Part shown: piece by piece, positions 50,784 through 59,316 of the stretch
Position numbering within the stretch: the first letter of the stretch is position 1
How the letters are laid out: each line of letters opens with the position of its first letter
Origin: Azoarcus sp031546845
GTDB lineage: Bacteria > Pseudomonadota > Gammaproteobacteria > Burkholderiales > Rhodocyclaceae
Direction of reading: 5' to 3'
Assembly (NCBI GenBank): GCA_031546845.1
Contig: JAVBJT010000004.1
Location: 1 to 64,000 of the forward strand
DNA: 64,000 nucleotides
The notes under the pieces: generated by a model
Database searches by the model: none
Seen by the model: only the letters and a program-made list of their open reading frames with translations
Told to the model about the DNA's origin: nothing
Position numbers and translations under genes: made by a program

Positions 50784-51371
50784 ATGGAAGCGCTGCTCAT
50801 CTCCACCGGTATCGTCGCCCTGGCCGAAATCGGCGACAAAACCCAACTGCTCTCGCTCGTTCTCGCCGCCCGCTTCAGGCGCCCGATACCGATCATTCTT
50901 GGCATCTTCGCCGCCACGTTGGTCAATCACGCGCTGGCCGGCGCGGTCGGCGCCTGGCTCAGCGCACACCTCGGCCCCGACGTAATGCGCTGGATTCTGG
51001 GTATTTCCTTCATCGGCATGGCAATCTGGATACTGATTCCGGACAAACTCGACGAGGACGAGGCCAACCGCGCATCGCCGCGCTTCGGTGTGTTCGGCGC
51101 CACGCTGATCGCCTTCTTCCTTGCCGAAATGGGCGACAAAACGCAGTTCGCCACCATCGCGCTGGCCGCCCGCTTCGACTCGCTTGTCGCAGTGGTGGTT
51201 GGAACCACGCTGGGCATGATGATTGCCAACATACCGGCGGTGCTGGCCGGCGATGCGGCGGCAAAAAAGCTGCCGGTACGCCTGGTTCACGCCACGGCGG
51301 CGGTGATCTTCGCCTGCCTGGGCATTGCCGCGCTGTGGGGCGCGGTGCCGGAGGCGCTGACCGGCGCCTGA
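50784..51371 (+). CDS. TMEM165/GDT1-family cation exporter (UPF0016), probable manganese exporter
   Basis: A 195-residue membrane protein built as two copies of a three-span unit. Each has the family motif E-x-G-D-K-T: ALAEIGDKTQLLSLVLAARFR near the N-terminus and FLAEMGDKTQFATIALAARFD in the second half. Bacterial members such as MneA in Vibrio export Mn2+. The ATG at 50784 was chosen because the longer open frame runs back through the riboswitch. Control by the yybP-ykoY element supports the manganese role. Confidence 0.92.
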   Translation: MEALLISTGIVALAEIGDKTQLLSLVLAARFRRPIPIILGIFAATLVNHALAGAVGAWLSAHLGPDVMRWILGISFIGMAIWILIPDKLDEDEANRASPRFGVFGATLIAFFLAEMGDKTQFATIALAARFDSLVAVVVGTTLGMMIANIPAVLAGDAAAKKLPVRLVHATAAVIFACLGIAALWGAVPEALTGA

Positions 51372-51375
51372 AGCC

Positions 51376-51990
51376 TCAAGCGCGCGGCCCACCGTCTCGC
51401 GCAGCACGCACCTCGGCGGTGAAATGCTGCGCAGCGGGAAAGAATTCGAAAAAATCCGCCTCGAAACCGGCATAGCCGGTCACCAACTCCTCGCCCGCGC
51501 CGGCCAGCGGATTAGGCCGGCGCAGGCGGTGAATCGCCATGCGATCGAGCACGCGGGCAATCGTTTCGACTTCGCGGTAGCCGGTCAGCCAATCTTCCGT
51601 CCGCATACGCTCGAACATCGCGCCGAACGCAGGCGGCAGCGGATCGGCATGGGCAGCGATCAGCCGATAGGTTTCGGCGGCGAACGCTTCCAGCGGCACG
51701 GCGCTGAACCGTGACCAATGGCGGGCAAGAAAATGATCGTAGAACACATCGACCATGATCCCCGCCACGCGCCGCCGCACCGGTCCGACCCGCGCGCGGC
51801 TGCGGCGGAAGGCGGGGTGCGTGTCGGCGTAGCTGTCGATACGTCGGTGCAGCACCACGCCGGCAATCAGATCGGCGGCGTAATCCGGCGGCGGCGGGTC
51901 GAGCCGGCCCTTGACGAAATCGCCGGCAATGCCGCCGACGCGATCCGCCGCAGAGGGACCGGCAAGCAGCGCATGGGCGAGAAAATTCAT
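51376..51990 (-). CDS. ACP phosphodiesterase-like protein (DUF479)
   Basis: A 204-residue protein similar to AcpH, which removes the 4'-phosphopantetheine arm from acyl carrier protein. MNFLAHALLAG, GGIAGDFVKGRL, GVVLHRRIDSYADTHPAFRRSR and VDVFYDHFLARHW carry the conserved His/Asp metal-site residues of this HD-like fold. The start at 51990 gives the MNFLAH N-terminus of the family. It is convergent with the exporter, with only 4 bases between the stops. Confidence 0.88.
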   Translation of the reverse strand: MNFLAHALLAGPSAADRVGGIAGDFVKGRLDPPPPDYAADLIAGVVLHRRIDSYADTHPAFRRSRARVGPVRRRVAGIMVDVFYDHFLARHWSRFSAVPLEAFAAETYRLIAAHADPLPPAFGAMFERMRTEDWLTGYREVETIARVLDRMAIHRLRRPNPLAGAGEELVTGYAGFEADFFEFFPAAQHFTAEVRAARDGGPRA

Positions 51991-52077
51991 GATAAATTCA
52001 TAATTCCAAGCAACGCGACGCCCGCTTCGCTCCATCGGCGCACATGGCAAAATCCCCGCCGCGCGGCCGGCGGTTTC

Positions 52078-52623
52078 TTACGCAGGCGGCGCCATCCAAA
52101 CACGCGGTTCGACCTGCACCGTGCGTTCCCCATCGGCGATCAATATGCCACCGTCCTGAATGGTAAACTGTAGGCGCATCGTGCGTTCCGCGAGTTTGGC
52201 GAGCGCCGGGGCAACGTCCGCTTCCAGGTTGAGTGCGCGCAGGTTGGTCTGCCGGGCGAGTTTGTCGCGCGCGCCGTTCCACCAGATTTCGGCGGCTCGG
52301 CCGTAGCTCAGTACCACCACCTCGGCGGCGCGGCCGCAAGCTTTGCGCACCCATTTTTCGTCTGGCTGGCCGACGTCGATCCAACGCTCGATGACGCCGG
52401 TCAAATCCTTCTGCCACAAATCCGGCTCGTCGTCGGCGCACAAGCCCTTGCCATAAGCCAGCAACGGATCGGCGAAAAGGGCGAACGCGAGCAGGCGCAC
52501 CATCATGCGCTCATCGGTTTCGGAAGGATGGCGCGCGAGCGTCAGGCTGTAATCGGCGTAATGGTTGCGATCCATATCCGCGATCTGCAACTGCGCCTTG
52601 AAGATGGTTGCCTTGAGGGCCAT
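52078..52623 (-). CDS. yaeQ: YaeQ-family protein
   Basis: A 181-residue protein, the same length as E. coli YaeQ. It starts MALKATIFKAQLQIADMDRN and includes LARHPSETDERMMVRLLAFALFAD, GLCADDEPDLW and TMRLQFTIQDGGILIADG. The fold is PD-(D/E)XK nuclease-like, and YaeQ has been linked to relief of RfaH-dependent defects. ATG 52623 fits the family length; an upstream in-frame ATG at 52662 has a better ribosome-binding site (AAGGCGG), so 13 extra residues are possible. Confidence 0.88.
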   Translation of the reverse strand: MALKATIFKAQLQIADMDRNHYADYSLTLARHPSETDERMMVRLLAFALFADPLLAYGKGLCADDEPDLWQKDLTGVIERWIDVGQPDEKWVRKACGRAAEVVVLSYGRAAEIWWNGARDKLARQTNLRALNLEADVAPALAKLAERTMRLQFTIQDGGILIADGERTVQVEPRVWMAPPA

Positions 52624-52714
52624 GAATCGGTTCGCCGCCTGCGTCAGGAAAGGGGCCGTCATTGTGCCGCCTTGCTGGCGGCAGCGAAAGCCGCCGCCTT
52701 CGCCTACGTTCCAT

Positions 52715-53467
52715 TCAGTGTGGCCGGCGCGACTGCCGCCAGGCAAGCGTGGCCTGCGCCGCGTGCGCCATGACCGCATCGCGCACGCCGGCCGGCAACT
52801 CACGGGCCAGCGCGGCAAATAACGCCTGAGTTGCCTCCTGGCCGATGCCGCCGGCGGCGAAGCCATCGGCCAGGCAGCGAATCTGAATGGAGGCGAGCGC
52901 ATCGGCCACCAGGCGCCAGCCGGCTACCGGCATCGCCCTCGTCAAACCGAGCAGCAGACTGCCAAGACAACCCGCCAAGCGTAGCGCCTCGTCGCGGTCC
53001 TCGGCGGCGATGGCGGAATGCCACAGCGCGAGGTGAATACTTCGGCGCAGTTCGATTTTGAAGTCGACGGCGCTTTCCTCAGCGGCGGCGATTGCCTCGA
53101 AATAGCGTAGGCAACGCGCTTCGGCTTGTGCGTCCAGGCCGGTGCGCAAAGCGCCGATCAACGTGGACAGCGCCGGAATGGCGGTCAGCCCGAAAGCCTC
53201 GGACCACGCCAGGCCCCATTGATCCAGCCCGCTCAGCAGCAACGCCAGGCGCAATGCGCGCGCATCCTCATCGGCGGCATTGCGCGCCCAATCGCCAAGG
53301 GCGGCATGTAGTTCGGCCACGCTGCCACGGGCGGTTTCGTCGGCTTCGCCCGCGCTGAGCCGGAAAGCGCGCGCGAAAGCATCTTGTACGAGCCGCGCGG
53401 CGTGGCGTTGGGTTGCGATATCGGCGAGAGGGGCGAGCGGGTCGGCGGCAAGCGTGGAGGCGGTCAT
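52715..53467 (-). CDS. Alanine-rich hypothetical protein
   Basis: The family is not recognised. The 250-residue product is almost wholly helical and Ala/Leu-rich. Segments include ATQRHAARLVQDAFARAFRL, VDFKIELRRSIHLALWHSAIAAEDRDEALRLAG and LFAALARELPAGVRDAVMAHAAQATLAW, with no membrane span or signal peptide. The start at 53467 (MTASTLAADPLAPLAD) lies just outside the dispersed repeat at 53540-53649; the longer frame would run into the repeat. It shares direction with yaeQ and may be co-transcribed with it. Confidence 0.6.
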   Translation of the reverse strand: MTASTLAADPLAPLADIATQRHAARLVQDAFARAFRLSAGEADETARGSVAELHAALGDWARNAADEDARALRLALLLSGLDQWGLAWSEAFGLTAIPALSTLIGALRTGLDAQAEARCLRYFEAIAAAEESAVDFKIELRRSIHLALWHSAIAAEDRDEALRLAGCLGSLLLGLTRAMPVAGWRLVADALASIQIRCLADGFAAGGIGQEATQALFAALARELPAGVRDAVMAHAAQATLAWRQSRRPH

Positions 53468-53539
53468 CGTGGGTAATGCGGGCGGGCGGAACGGCAACAG
53501 AAAGGGCGCGGCGAGCGCGCCCCTTTGGAACGGGCGCTC

Positions 53540-53649
53540 ATACGGATTTGCATTCGATCGGAGAACAAGGCGGGAAGCCGAAGACTGTGCTGTAGCACGG
53601 CAAGGCAAGGCGCCCCAACGAAGTTAGACGATTGAAGGCAAAGCCGTAT
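53540..53649. repeat. Dispersed repeat element, long copy
   Basis: A 110-base element with the same ends as the copy at 39629-39698 (ATACGG on the left, CCGTAT on the right, TTTGCATTCGA and CCCAACG-AGTTAGACG inside). It adds about 40 bases with the hairpin GTGCTGTAGCAC. Terminal inverted bases and an intergenic site suggest a REP/MITE-like family. The right end abuts the stop of the HAD gene. Confidence 0.75.
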
Positions 53650-54143
53650 CAGCCCCAGTGTAGGGACGAACGCGGCACGGCCTGCTCCATCAGTCCATTA
53701 TGGAAATTATCCAGCATGCGCCGCAGTAGATCGGCATCCTCGTCGATAAAGCCGCGCTTGAAGTCGGTCAGGATGAGGCGCGAGCGCGTCATCCAGTTGC
53801 CCGGCGCATCGTCCAGCGCACACCAGGCCGCGGCATCGGCATCGGCCTCATGTTGCTTTAGCCAAGCCATTGCCTCGCGCTCCCGCATGCCGTGCAGATC
53901 GGTGCCGCGCGGCAGCATATGCGGCGTGACGCCCGCGATACGGGGCCGGATGTCCTCGGCGAAACGGGCGACCAGCTTGGGCAGGGAGAAAAGCATGCGC
54001 CAGTCCGAGGCGATGACGATACGGGCCTCGTCGAATTCGCGCACCACCGTTTCGATCCGCGACAAACAACGAAAATCCTCGACCTCTCCCCACGGGTGTG
54101 TCACGCCGTCGAAGTCCATGAAAATATAAGTGGGTTGAACCAT
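53649..54143 (-). CDS. HAD-like protein of the Swiss-Army-Knife RNA repair type
   Basis: A 164-residue protein. The HAD motif I is IFMDFDGVTHP (nucleophile and acid Asp), motif II IVIASDWRM, and the acidic motif LDDAPGNW. Compact HAD domains of this kind are listed as HAD domains of Swiss-Army-Knife RNA repair proteins, but stand-alone members are of unknown substrate. The stop codon touches the end of the dispersed repeat, so the final residues may have been set by that insertion. Confidence 0.8.
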   Translation of the reverse strand: MVQPTYIFMDFDGVTHPWGEVEDFRCLSRIETVVREFDEARIVIASDWRMLFSLPKLVARFAEDIRPRIAGVTPHMLPRGTDLHGMREREAMAWLKQHEADADAAAWCALDDAPGNWMTRSRLILTDFKRGFIDEDADLLRRMLDNFHNGLMEQAVPRSSLHWG

Positions 54144-54384
54144 CCGGTGCTCACAAGAACAAAAGGCTAACGCCTAACAAAAGGCCATAAATGCTGCAAC
54201 GCAGAATATACTGAGGATGGCACATCATTTCAGTAAGGGCAAACCGCACAGTCGTCATACGAATCCAGAACATCGTTCGATACTTGTGTTTGGATATTTT
54301 CGGCATTCGTATCTGTTTTTTGCCGCACTACGCAGATCGATGTTGCGCCGCACAATTGTTCATTCTTTTTTGGAGTAAGCCTCT

Positions 54385-55173
54385 ATGACCCCGACCACCC
54401 CACTCATCAACCTGGAAGGCAAAGTCGGCCTTATCACCGGCATCGCCAACGAAAAATCCATTTCCACCGGCGTCGCCGACGCCTGCGCTCAGGCCGGGGC
54501 GAAGCTCATCGTCACCTATCAGAACGACAAAACGCGCGCATTCATCGAACCCATCGTCCACCGCTTGGGCATTACCGACGTTTTCCTGCTTGATGTCACG
54601 CGCCCGGAAACCCTCGACGATGCCTTCGCCGAAATCGAAGCCCGCCACGGCAAACTCGACTTCGCCCTGCATAGCATGGCCTTCGCCAAGCGCGACGATC
54701 TCCACGGCCGCGTCGTCGATACCTCGCCGGACGGCTTCGCGATGGCGATGGACATTTCCACCCACTCCTTCATCCGCCTTGCCCGCAAAGCCGAGCCGCT
54801 GCTGGAAAAAGCCGGCGGCGGTTCGCTGGTAACGATGACCTATCTCGGTTCCGAAAAGGTTATCGCCAACTATGGCGTCATGGGGCTGTGTAAAGCGGCG
54901 CTGGAAGCGGCCACGCGCTACCTGGCGGCCGAACTGGGAACGAAAAACATCCGCGTCAATGCCGTTTCCCCGGGGCCGCTGATGACCCGCGCCGCCTCCG
55001 GCATTGCCGGCTTCGACAGTCTCATGGCTTCCGCCGTGGAACGTTCGCCGCTGCATAGCCTGGCCACGCCGGAAGATATCGGCGCGCTCACCGCCTTCCT
55101 CGTCTCCGATGCGGGCCGGCTCATTTCCGGTGGTATCCACTTTGTCGATGCTGGGTACAATATCATGGGCTAA
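54385..55173 (+). CDS. fabI: Enoyl-[acyl-carrier-protein] reductase (NADH) FabI
   Basis: It catalyses the last reduction of fatty-acid elongation. The 262-residue SDR protein has LEGKVGLITGIANEKSISTGVADACAQAGA and the catalytic set TYLGSEKVIANYGVMGLCKAAL, where Tyr, Tyr and Lys align with E. coli Y146, Y156 and K163. NAVSPGPLMTRAASGI follows. The ATG follows GGAGTAAGCCTCT. The next gene starts 14 bases later. The same residues are the binding site of triclosan-type inhibitors in the family. Confidence 0.94.
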   Translation: MTPTTPLINLEGKVGLITGIANEKSISTGVADACAQAGAKLIVTYQNDKTRAFIEPIVHRLGITDVFLLDVTRPETLDDAFAEIEARHGKLDFALHSMAFAKRDDLHGRVVDTSPDGFAMAMDISTHSFIRLARKAEPLLEKAGGGSLVTMTYLGSEKVIANYGVMGLCKAALEAATRYLAAELGTKNIRVNAVSPGPLMTRAASGIAGFDSLMASAVERSPLHSLATPEDIGALTAFLVSDAGRLISGGIHFVDAGYNIMG

Positions 55174-55187
55174 AACGAGGTGTCGGC

Positions 55188-55784
55188 ATGATCGACCTAT
55201 CCGCCGCGCGCGCTACACTGGGCAGGGAGTCGCTGACCCTGCCCGATCCCGTGCCAGCGCATCCGCTACTCGACGGCCTACCCGAAATAGGCCGCGGCGA
55301 ATATTCCATTGTGCTCGACAAGGGCGACGGCGAACGGGTGTATAAAATCGTCAGTTCGCCGGCCGATTATTTTCTCTACACGGCGGACGATCGCCCGCGC
55401 GGCAAGCATTTTCCCATCGTCTTCGCCGACCACGGCATCGTCGGCCGCGCCAGTTCGGGCTATCCGTTTCACCTGCTGGAAATGGAACGGCTCTATCCGC
55501 TCGATGACGAGTCGCCAGCGGCCACACTCGCCCTCCAACTGGCAAATTCGTTCTGGTCCGCCTGCACGCTATGGCACAACCTGGGTTCGGACATGGGCCG
55601 CATCGCCCTGCACCACCTCACGGTCGCGCCGCTCGGCCTTAGCGAAAACATGCAAAGCGCGCTCAAGGCACTATCCGATTTCGTCGAGGAGTACCACGTT
55701 CGTCCCGACCTGCTCAACGTCAATAATCTGATGATGCGCAAGGACGGCACGCTCATCTTCGCCGACCCCATCTTCATCGCCTGA
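55188..55784 (+). CDS. Minimal protein-kinase-like protein of unknown role
   Basis: No named family is recognised, but kinase landmarks are present in order within 198 residues. The glycine loop is GRGEYS (35-40) and the ATP lysine K53 is in VYKIV. A hinge-like LLEMERL lies near 97-102. The catalytic segment RPDLLNVNN has Asp174 and Asn179, and the metal Asp193 is in FADPIF in place of DFG. The fold would be about 80 residues shorter than a standard kinase. It lies 14 bases after fabI with GAGGTG before its ATG, so the two are probably co-expressed. A degenerate or lysogen-derived kinase is the alternative. Confidence 0.65.
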   Translation: MIDLSAARATLGRESLTLPDPVPAHPLLDGLPEIGRGEYSIVLDKGDGERVYKIVSSPADYFLYTADDRPRGKHFPIVFADHGIVGRASSGYPFHLLEMERLYPLDDESPAATLALQLANSFWSACTLWHNLGSDMGRIALHHLTVAPLGLSENMQSALKALSDFVEEYHVRPDLLNVNNLMMRKDGTLIFADPIFIA

Positions 55785-55869
55785 ACCACCCGGCACGCAC
55801 AGGCAAAACAAGCTCATGGCATATAAAAAGAGGGGCGTATCATCGCGGCACTCGACGGAGGCAACGACC

Positions 55870-56514
55870 ATGTTCCCCACCATCCCCGCGCATGACCACG
55901 CCACTGGCCCCGCCCCCGCCACTGTCGGCATCGCCCGCAACCGCCCCTTCGACCCCGACGCCTTCGAGCGCGCGATCGGCGATCTGCTCCACGCCTGCGG
56001 CATCGATGCCGACAACCCGCACACCGGCCGTACCGCCCAGCGCGTGCGCGAGCTCTGGCAGCGCCGCCTGCTCGGTGGCTACGAACTGGACCCCGCCGAG
56101 GCGCTCGGCGACGGTTTCGAGGACGAACGGTGCGACATGGTCGTCGTGCGCGGCATCGCCATCCACGGCGTCTGCCCGCACCATCTCGTCCCCTTTCGCG
56201 GCGTCGCCCACGTCGCCTACCTGCCCGGCGGACGGCTGCACGGCTTCGGCCGCATCGCCCGCCTGGTCGACGCCATCGGCCACCGCTTCACCTATCAGGA
56301 GTGGATGACGCGCGACATCGCCGACGCCCTCATGCATCACGGCCAAGCCCAAGGCGCCGCCTGCGTCATCGAGGCCGAACAGCTCTGCCTGCTGCTCGGC
56401 GAAGACCGCCGCGGCGACGAGCGCGTCGTCACCCAGGCCTTTTCCGGCGCCTTCGACAGCACCCCACAGCTACGCAACGAATTCCTGCGCGCACTGGATC
56501 GCCGAACACTGTAA
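55870..56514 (+). CDS. GTP cyclohydrolase I family protein, divergent
   Basis: The 214-residue product matches the FolE catalytic domain. Zinc ligands align as Cys102 and His105 (GVCPHHLVPF) and Cys173 (AEQLCLLLG). NEFLRAL near the end is also typical. Two usual motifs differ: CEHH reads CPHH, and the substrate-phosphate segment G-L-S-K-x-x-R reads GFGRIAR. It may be a second FolE with changed kinetics or substrate. The start at 55870 follows GGAGGCAACG. It is the third gene of the fabI group. Confidence 0.8.
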   Translation: MFPTIPAHDHATGPAPATVGIARNRPFDPDAFERAIGDLLHACGIDADNPHTGRTAQRVRELWQRRLLGGYELDPAEALGDGFEDERCDMVVVRGIAIHGVCPHHLVPFRGVAHVAYLPGGRLHGFGRIARLVDAIGHRFTYQEWMTRDIADALMHHGQAQGAACVIEAEQLCLLLGEDRRGDERVVTQAFSGAFDSTPQLRNEFLRALDRRTL

Positions 56515-56828
56515 AATCTCCCGACAGGTTGCAGTATCGGTAAAAGTACAAAAGCATCATCGGGTTCAAATCCGTGCTTTACCGCATGCAAGCCTGCCGC
56601 GTGGCACATGCACAGAGCGAGATCATCCGCGCCACGAGCAACCAAACGCCTGCAACAAAAGGCGAACCCTTACCACGCCAGCGCGGACACCCTCCGCGTG
56701 TGTCGCTTATCAAGCTGGCGCGCCTGCTATCGGCATGAGCGGCTCTCACGCGCAAATCACGAAACATTCCGCGCATCTGACGCTCCAATGCTTTCTTTTG
56801 TTTTTTTAATCGAGTAAGGAGTCATGCG
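56515..56828. other. Intergenic region with a tRNA-like fragment
   Basis: No gene is supported. Near 56538-56583 a compact structure can form: CGGTA/TACCG and AAGCA/TGCTT stems enclose CGGGTTCAAATCCG, which looks like a tRNA T arm with a bulge. The rest precedes the DUF3141 gene, with AAGGAG just before its start and AT-rich bases around 56800. This may be a decayed tRNA end. Confidence 0.4.
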
Positions 56829-59213
56829 ATGAAAGATCTCGGGCAACAGCTCTCGACTACCCAACACGCCGCCACCAAAATCTCGCAAATATTCCAGCGG
56901 CGCATGACAGACGCGCAAAAAACGCTCACCGAACGAATCACAAATGCTTTTTCCGCCAACGGGCATCCCGCACTGAGCGACTTGGCGGCGAACCCGCAGC
57001 TTGCTTTGTCCTCATGGGAAGCATGGCGTGCCTATACCGTCGATACCGTACAGCGCTCGATTTTGTTCTGGGACACGCTACGCCAGCGCGGCGACAACTT
57101 CGTCGACCACACACGGGCCGGCATGCCGCCGCTGCTGCACTTCGACTATGAAATGGTGATGGACGGACGCGAATTCCCGCAGCCGGTCAATTACGCCCTG
57201 GTCCGCATCGTCCCGCCCGAGGGTGTGAAGACCGACGACAAGCAGCGCCCCTACATCATCATCGACCCGCGCGCCGGCCACGGCCCCGGCATCGGCGGCT
57301 TCAAGGACGACTCGCAGGTCGGCGTTTGCCTGCATGCCGGCCACCCGGTTTATTTCGTTATTTTCTTTCCCAAGCCCGAACCCGGCCAGACAATGCCCGA
57401 CGTGACCGCCGCCGAGCAGCGCTTCGTGCGCCGCGTGCGCGAACTGCATCCCGACAGCGCCAAGCCGGTCATCGTCGGCAACTGCCAGGGCGGCTGGGCG
57501 GCGATGATGGTCGCCGCGTCCGACCCAGAGGAAACCGGCCCGGTCATCATCAACGGCGCGCCCATGTCCTACTGGGGCGGCGCCTGGACCGAGGGCAGCG
57601 GCAACAACGTAATGCGCTACGCAGGCGGGCTACTGGGCGGCTCGTGGATGTCGTCGCTGACCGCCGATTTGGGCAACGGCTTGTTCGACGGTGCCCATCT
57701 GGTACAGAACTTTGAAAGCCTCGACCCGGCAAACACGCTGTGGTCGAAATACCGCTCGCTGTATTCGAAAATCGATACCGAACCACCGCGCTTCCTCGAC
57801 TTCGAGCGCTGGTGGGGCGCCAACCCGCTGCTGGCGCGCAAGGAGATCGAGTGGATCGTGCAGAACCTCTTCGTCGGCAACGACCTCTGGTCGGGCGGCG
57901 CGCGCACCAAGGACGGCCATTCGCTCGACCTGCGCGACATCCGCTCGCCGGTCATCATGTTCGCCTCGCTCGGCGACAACATCACGCCGCCGCAGCAAGC
58001 TTTCAACTGGATCGCCGACACTTACGATTCGACCGAGGAAATCAAGGCGCGAGGACAAGTCTTCGTCGGCCTGCTGCACAACAGCATCGGCCATCTGGGC
58101 ATCTTCGTGTCCGGCAAGGTCATGAACCGGGAATACACCGAGATGGTGTCGGTGGTGAAATGCATCGAAGCGCTGCCCCCGGGCATCTACGCGATGGAAA
58201 TCAAAGACATTCCCAGCAAGGATGGCGCCCCGCAGTACGAAGTCACGTTCACCGAGCATCGCCTTGAAGACATCGCCAAACGGCTGAACCGCTTCGAGCG
58301 CGTCGACGAAAAACCGTTCAAGGCGGTGGGCGCCATTTCGGAATTCAACCAACGCGCCTACGAGCTTTTCTTTCAGCCGTACGTCCAGGCTTTTTCCAAC
58401 GAATACATGGCCGACATGGCGCGTATTTTCCACCCCCTGCGGATGCAGAAGTGGATGCTCTCCAGCGCCTTCAATCCGTTCATGGCCTGGCTGCCCGATG
58501 CCGCGGAAAAGGTGCGCGAGGAACGGCAGCCGCTTGCCGACGACGCACCCTTGCGCCAAGCTGAAAAGGCCGGCGCCGACGTCATCGAGATTCTGCTCGA
58601 TTACTACCGCGACGTGCGCGACGCGCTGGGCGAAGCCGTTTTCTTCTCCCTCTACACCACGCCCTACGCCCAAAACTTGGTGGAAGAGCGCACGGCCCCG
58701 GCCGACACCTACAAACCGGTGAGCAACCCGCTCGAACTGTCCTTCGTCAAGGACGCGCTCGCGTCCATAGACAAAGGCGGTTATGCCGCAGCCGTGGCGC
58801 GCACGATCGCCTTGCTCGAACGCGACGGCGAACAACTGACGCTGCACTACCTCGAACTCAAGCAAGAACTGGCTGCGGAATACCACGCCTTGTTGCCAGA
58901 CATCGCTAGTGACGAGCAGCGCCGTATTCGCGGCGAGCAGGAAATCATCTGCCGCTACGCGCCCGCCAAAGCCTTGCAATCCCTGCCCAGGCTGCTGCGC
59001 GACGACGAAGACCGCCAACGTTTCCTGCAACTGCTGCGCCACATCGAAACCGATCCGCGCATCACCCAGAGCGGCCGCTTCTCGGAAAAACAGCGAGTGA
59101 TGCTCACCAAACTCCAGGCCGCAGTCGAGTCGGCGGCCGGCAAACCTGCGCGTACCCCCGCCGCACCGCCTCCGCGCAAGACCTCAACCAGCGCTTCGCG
59201 GCTGAAGCACTAA
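56829..59213 (+). CDS. DUF3141 PHA-synthase-like alpha/beta-hydrolase protein
   Basis: A 794-residue protein related to polyhydroxyalkanoate synthases. The lipase-like box GNCQGGWAA (near residue 217) has a Cys nucleophile as in PhaC. IDPRAGHGPGIGGFKDDSQVG and SPVIMFASLGDNITPPQQAFNW (Asp) are followed by LHNSIGHLGIF (His), completing a Cys-Asp-His triad. The C-terminal 350 residues are helical and absent from PhaC. Activity in this family is not established. PhaM at 11653 shows that the organism handles PHA granules. A terminator follows. Confidence 0.87.
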   Translation: MKDLGQQLSTTQHAATKISQIFQRRMTDAQKTLTERITNAFSANGHPALSDLAANPQLALSSWEAWRAYTVDTVQRSILFWDTLRQRGDNFVDHTRAGMPPLLHFDYEMVMDGREFPQPVNYALVRIVPPEGVKTDDKQRPYIIIDPRAGHGPGIGGFKDDSQVGVCLHAGHPVYFVIFFPKPEPGQTMPDVTAAEQRFVRRVRELHPDSAKPVIVGNCQGGWAAMMVAASDPEETGPVIINGAPMSYWGGAWTEGSGNNVMRYAGGLLGGSWMSSLTADLGNGLFDGAHLVQNFESLDPANTLWSKYRSLYSKIDTEPPRFLDFERWWGANPLLARKEIEWIVQNLFVGNDLWSGGARTKDGHSLDLRDIRSPVIMFASLGDNITPPQQAFNWIADTYDSTEEIKARGQVFVGLLHNSIGHLGIFVSGKVMNREYTEMVSVVKCIEALPPGIYAMEIKDIPSKDGAPQYEVTFTEHRLEDIAKRLNRFERVDEKPFKAVGAISEFNQRAYELFFQPYVQAFSNEYMADMARIFHPLRMQKWMLSSAFNPFMAWLPDAAEKVREERQPLADDAPLRQAEKAGADVIEILLDYYRDVRDALGEAVFFSLYTTPYAQNLVEERTAPADTYKPVSNPLELSFVKDALASIDKGGYAAAVARTIALLERDGEQLTLHYLELKQELAAEYHALLPDIASDEQRRIRGEQEIICRYAPAKALQSLPRLLRDDEDRQRFLQLLRHIETDPRITQSGRFSEKQRVMLTKLQAAVESAAGKPARTPAAPPPRKTSTSASRLKH

Positions 59214-59247
59214 AAATCGCTACGTAGAAAACGCAGCGAAAAACAAA

Positions 59248-59276
59248 AACGGCAGCATCGCGCTGCCGTTTTTTTT
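59248..59276 (+). terminator. Intrinsic terminator after the DUF3141 gene
   Basis: AACGGCAGC and GCTGCCGTT form a 9-bp stem with a 5-base loop, followed by eight T residues. Confidence 0.9.
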
Positions 59277-59316
59277 CATCTTGCCGCTCTCACCACACCT
59301 CATTCGCTGACACGGA

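Noticed and set aside
57630..59042. 470-residue minus-strand frame opposite the DUF3141 gene
   Set aside because: Antisense shadow with no motif or ribosome-binding site.
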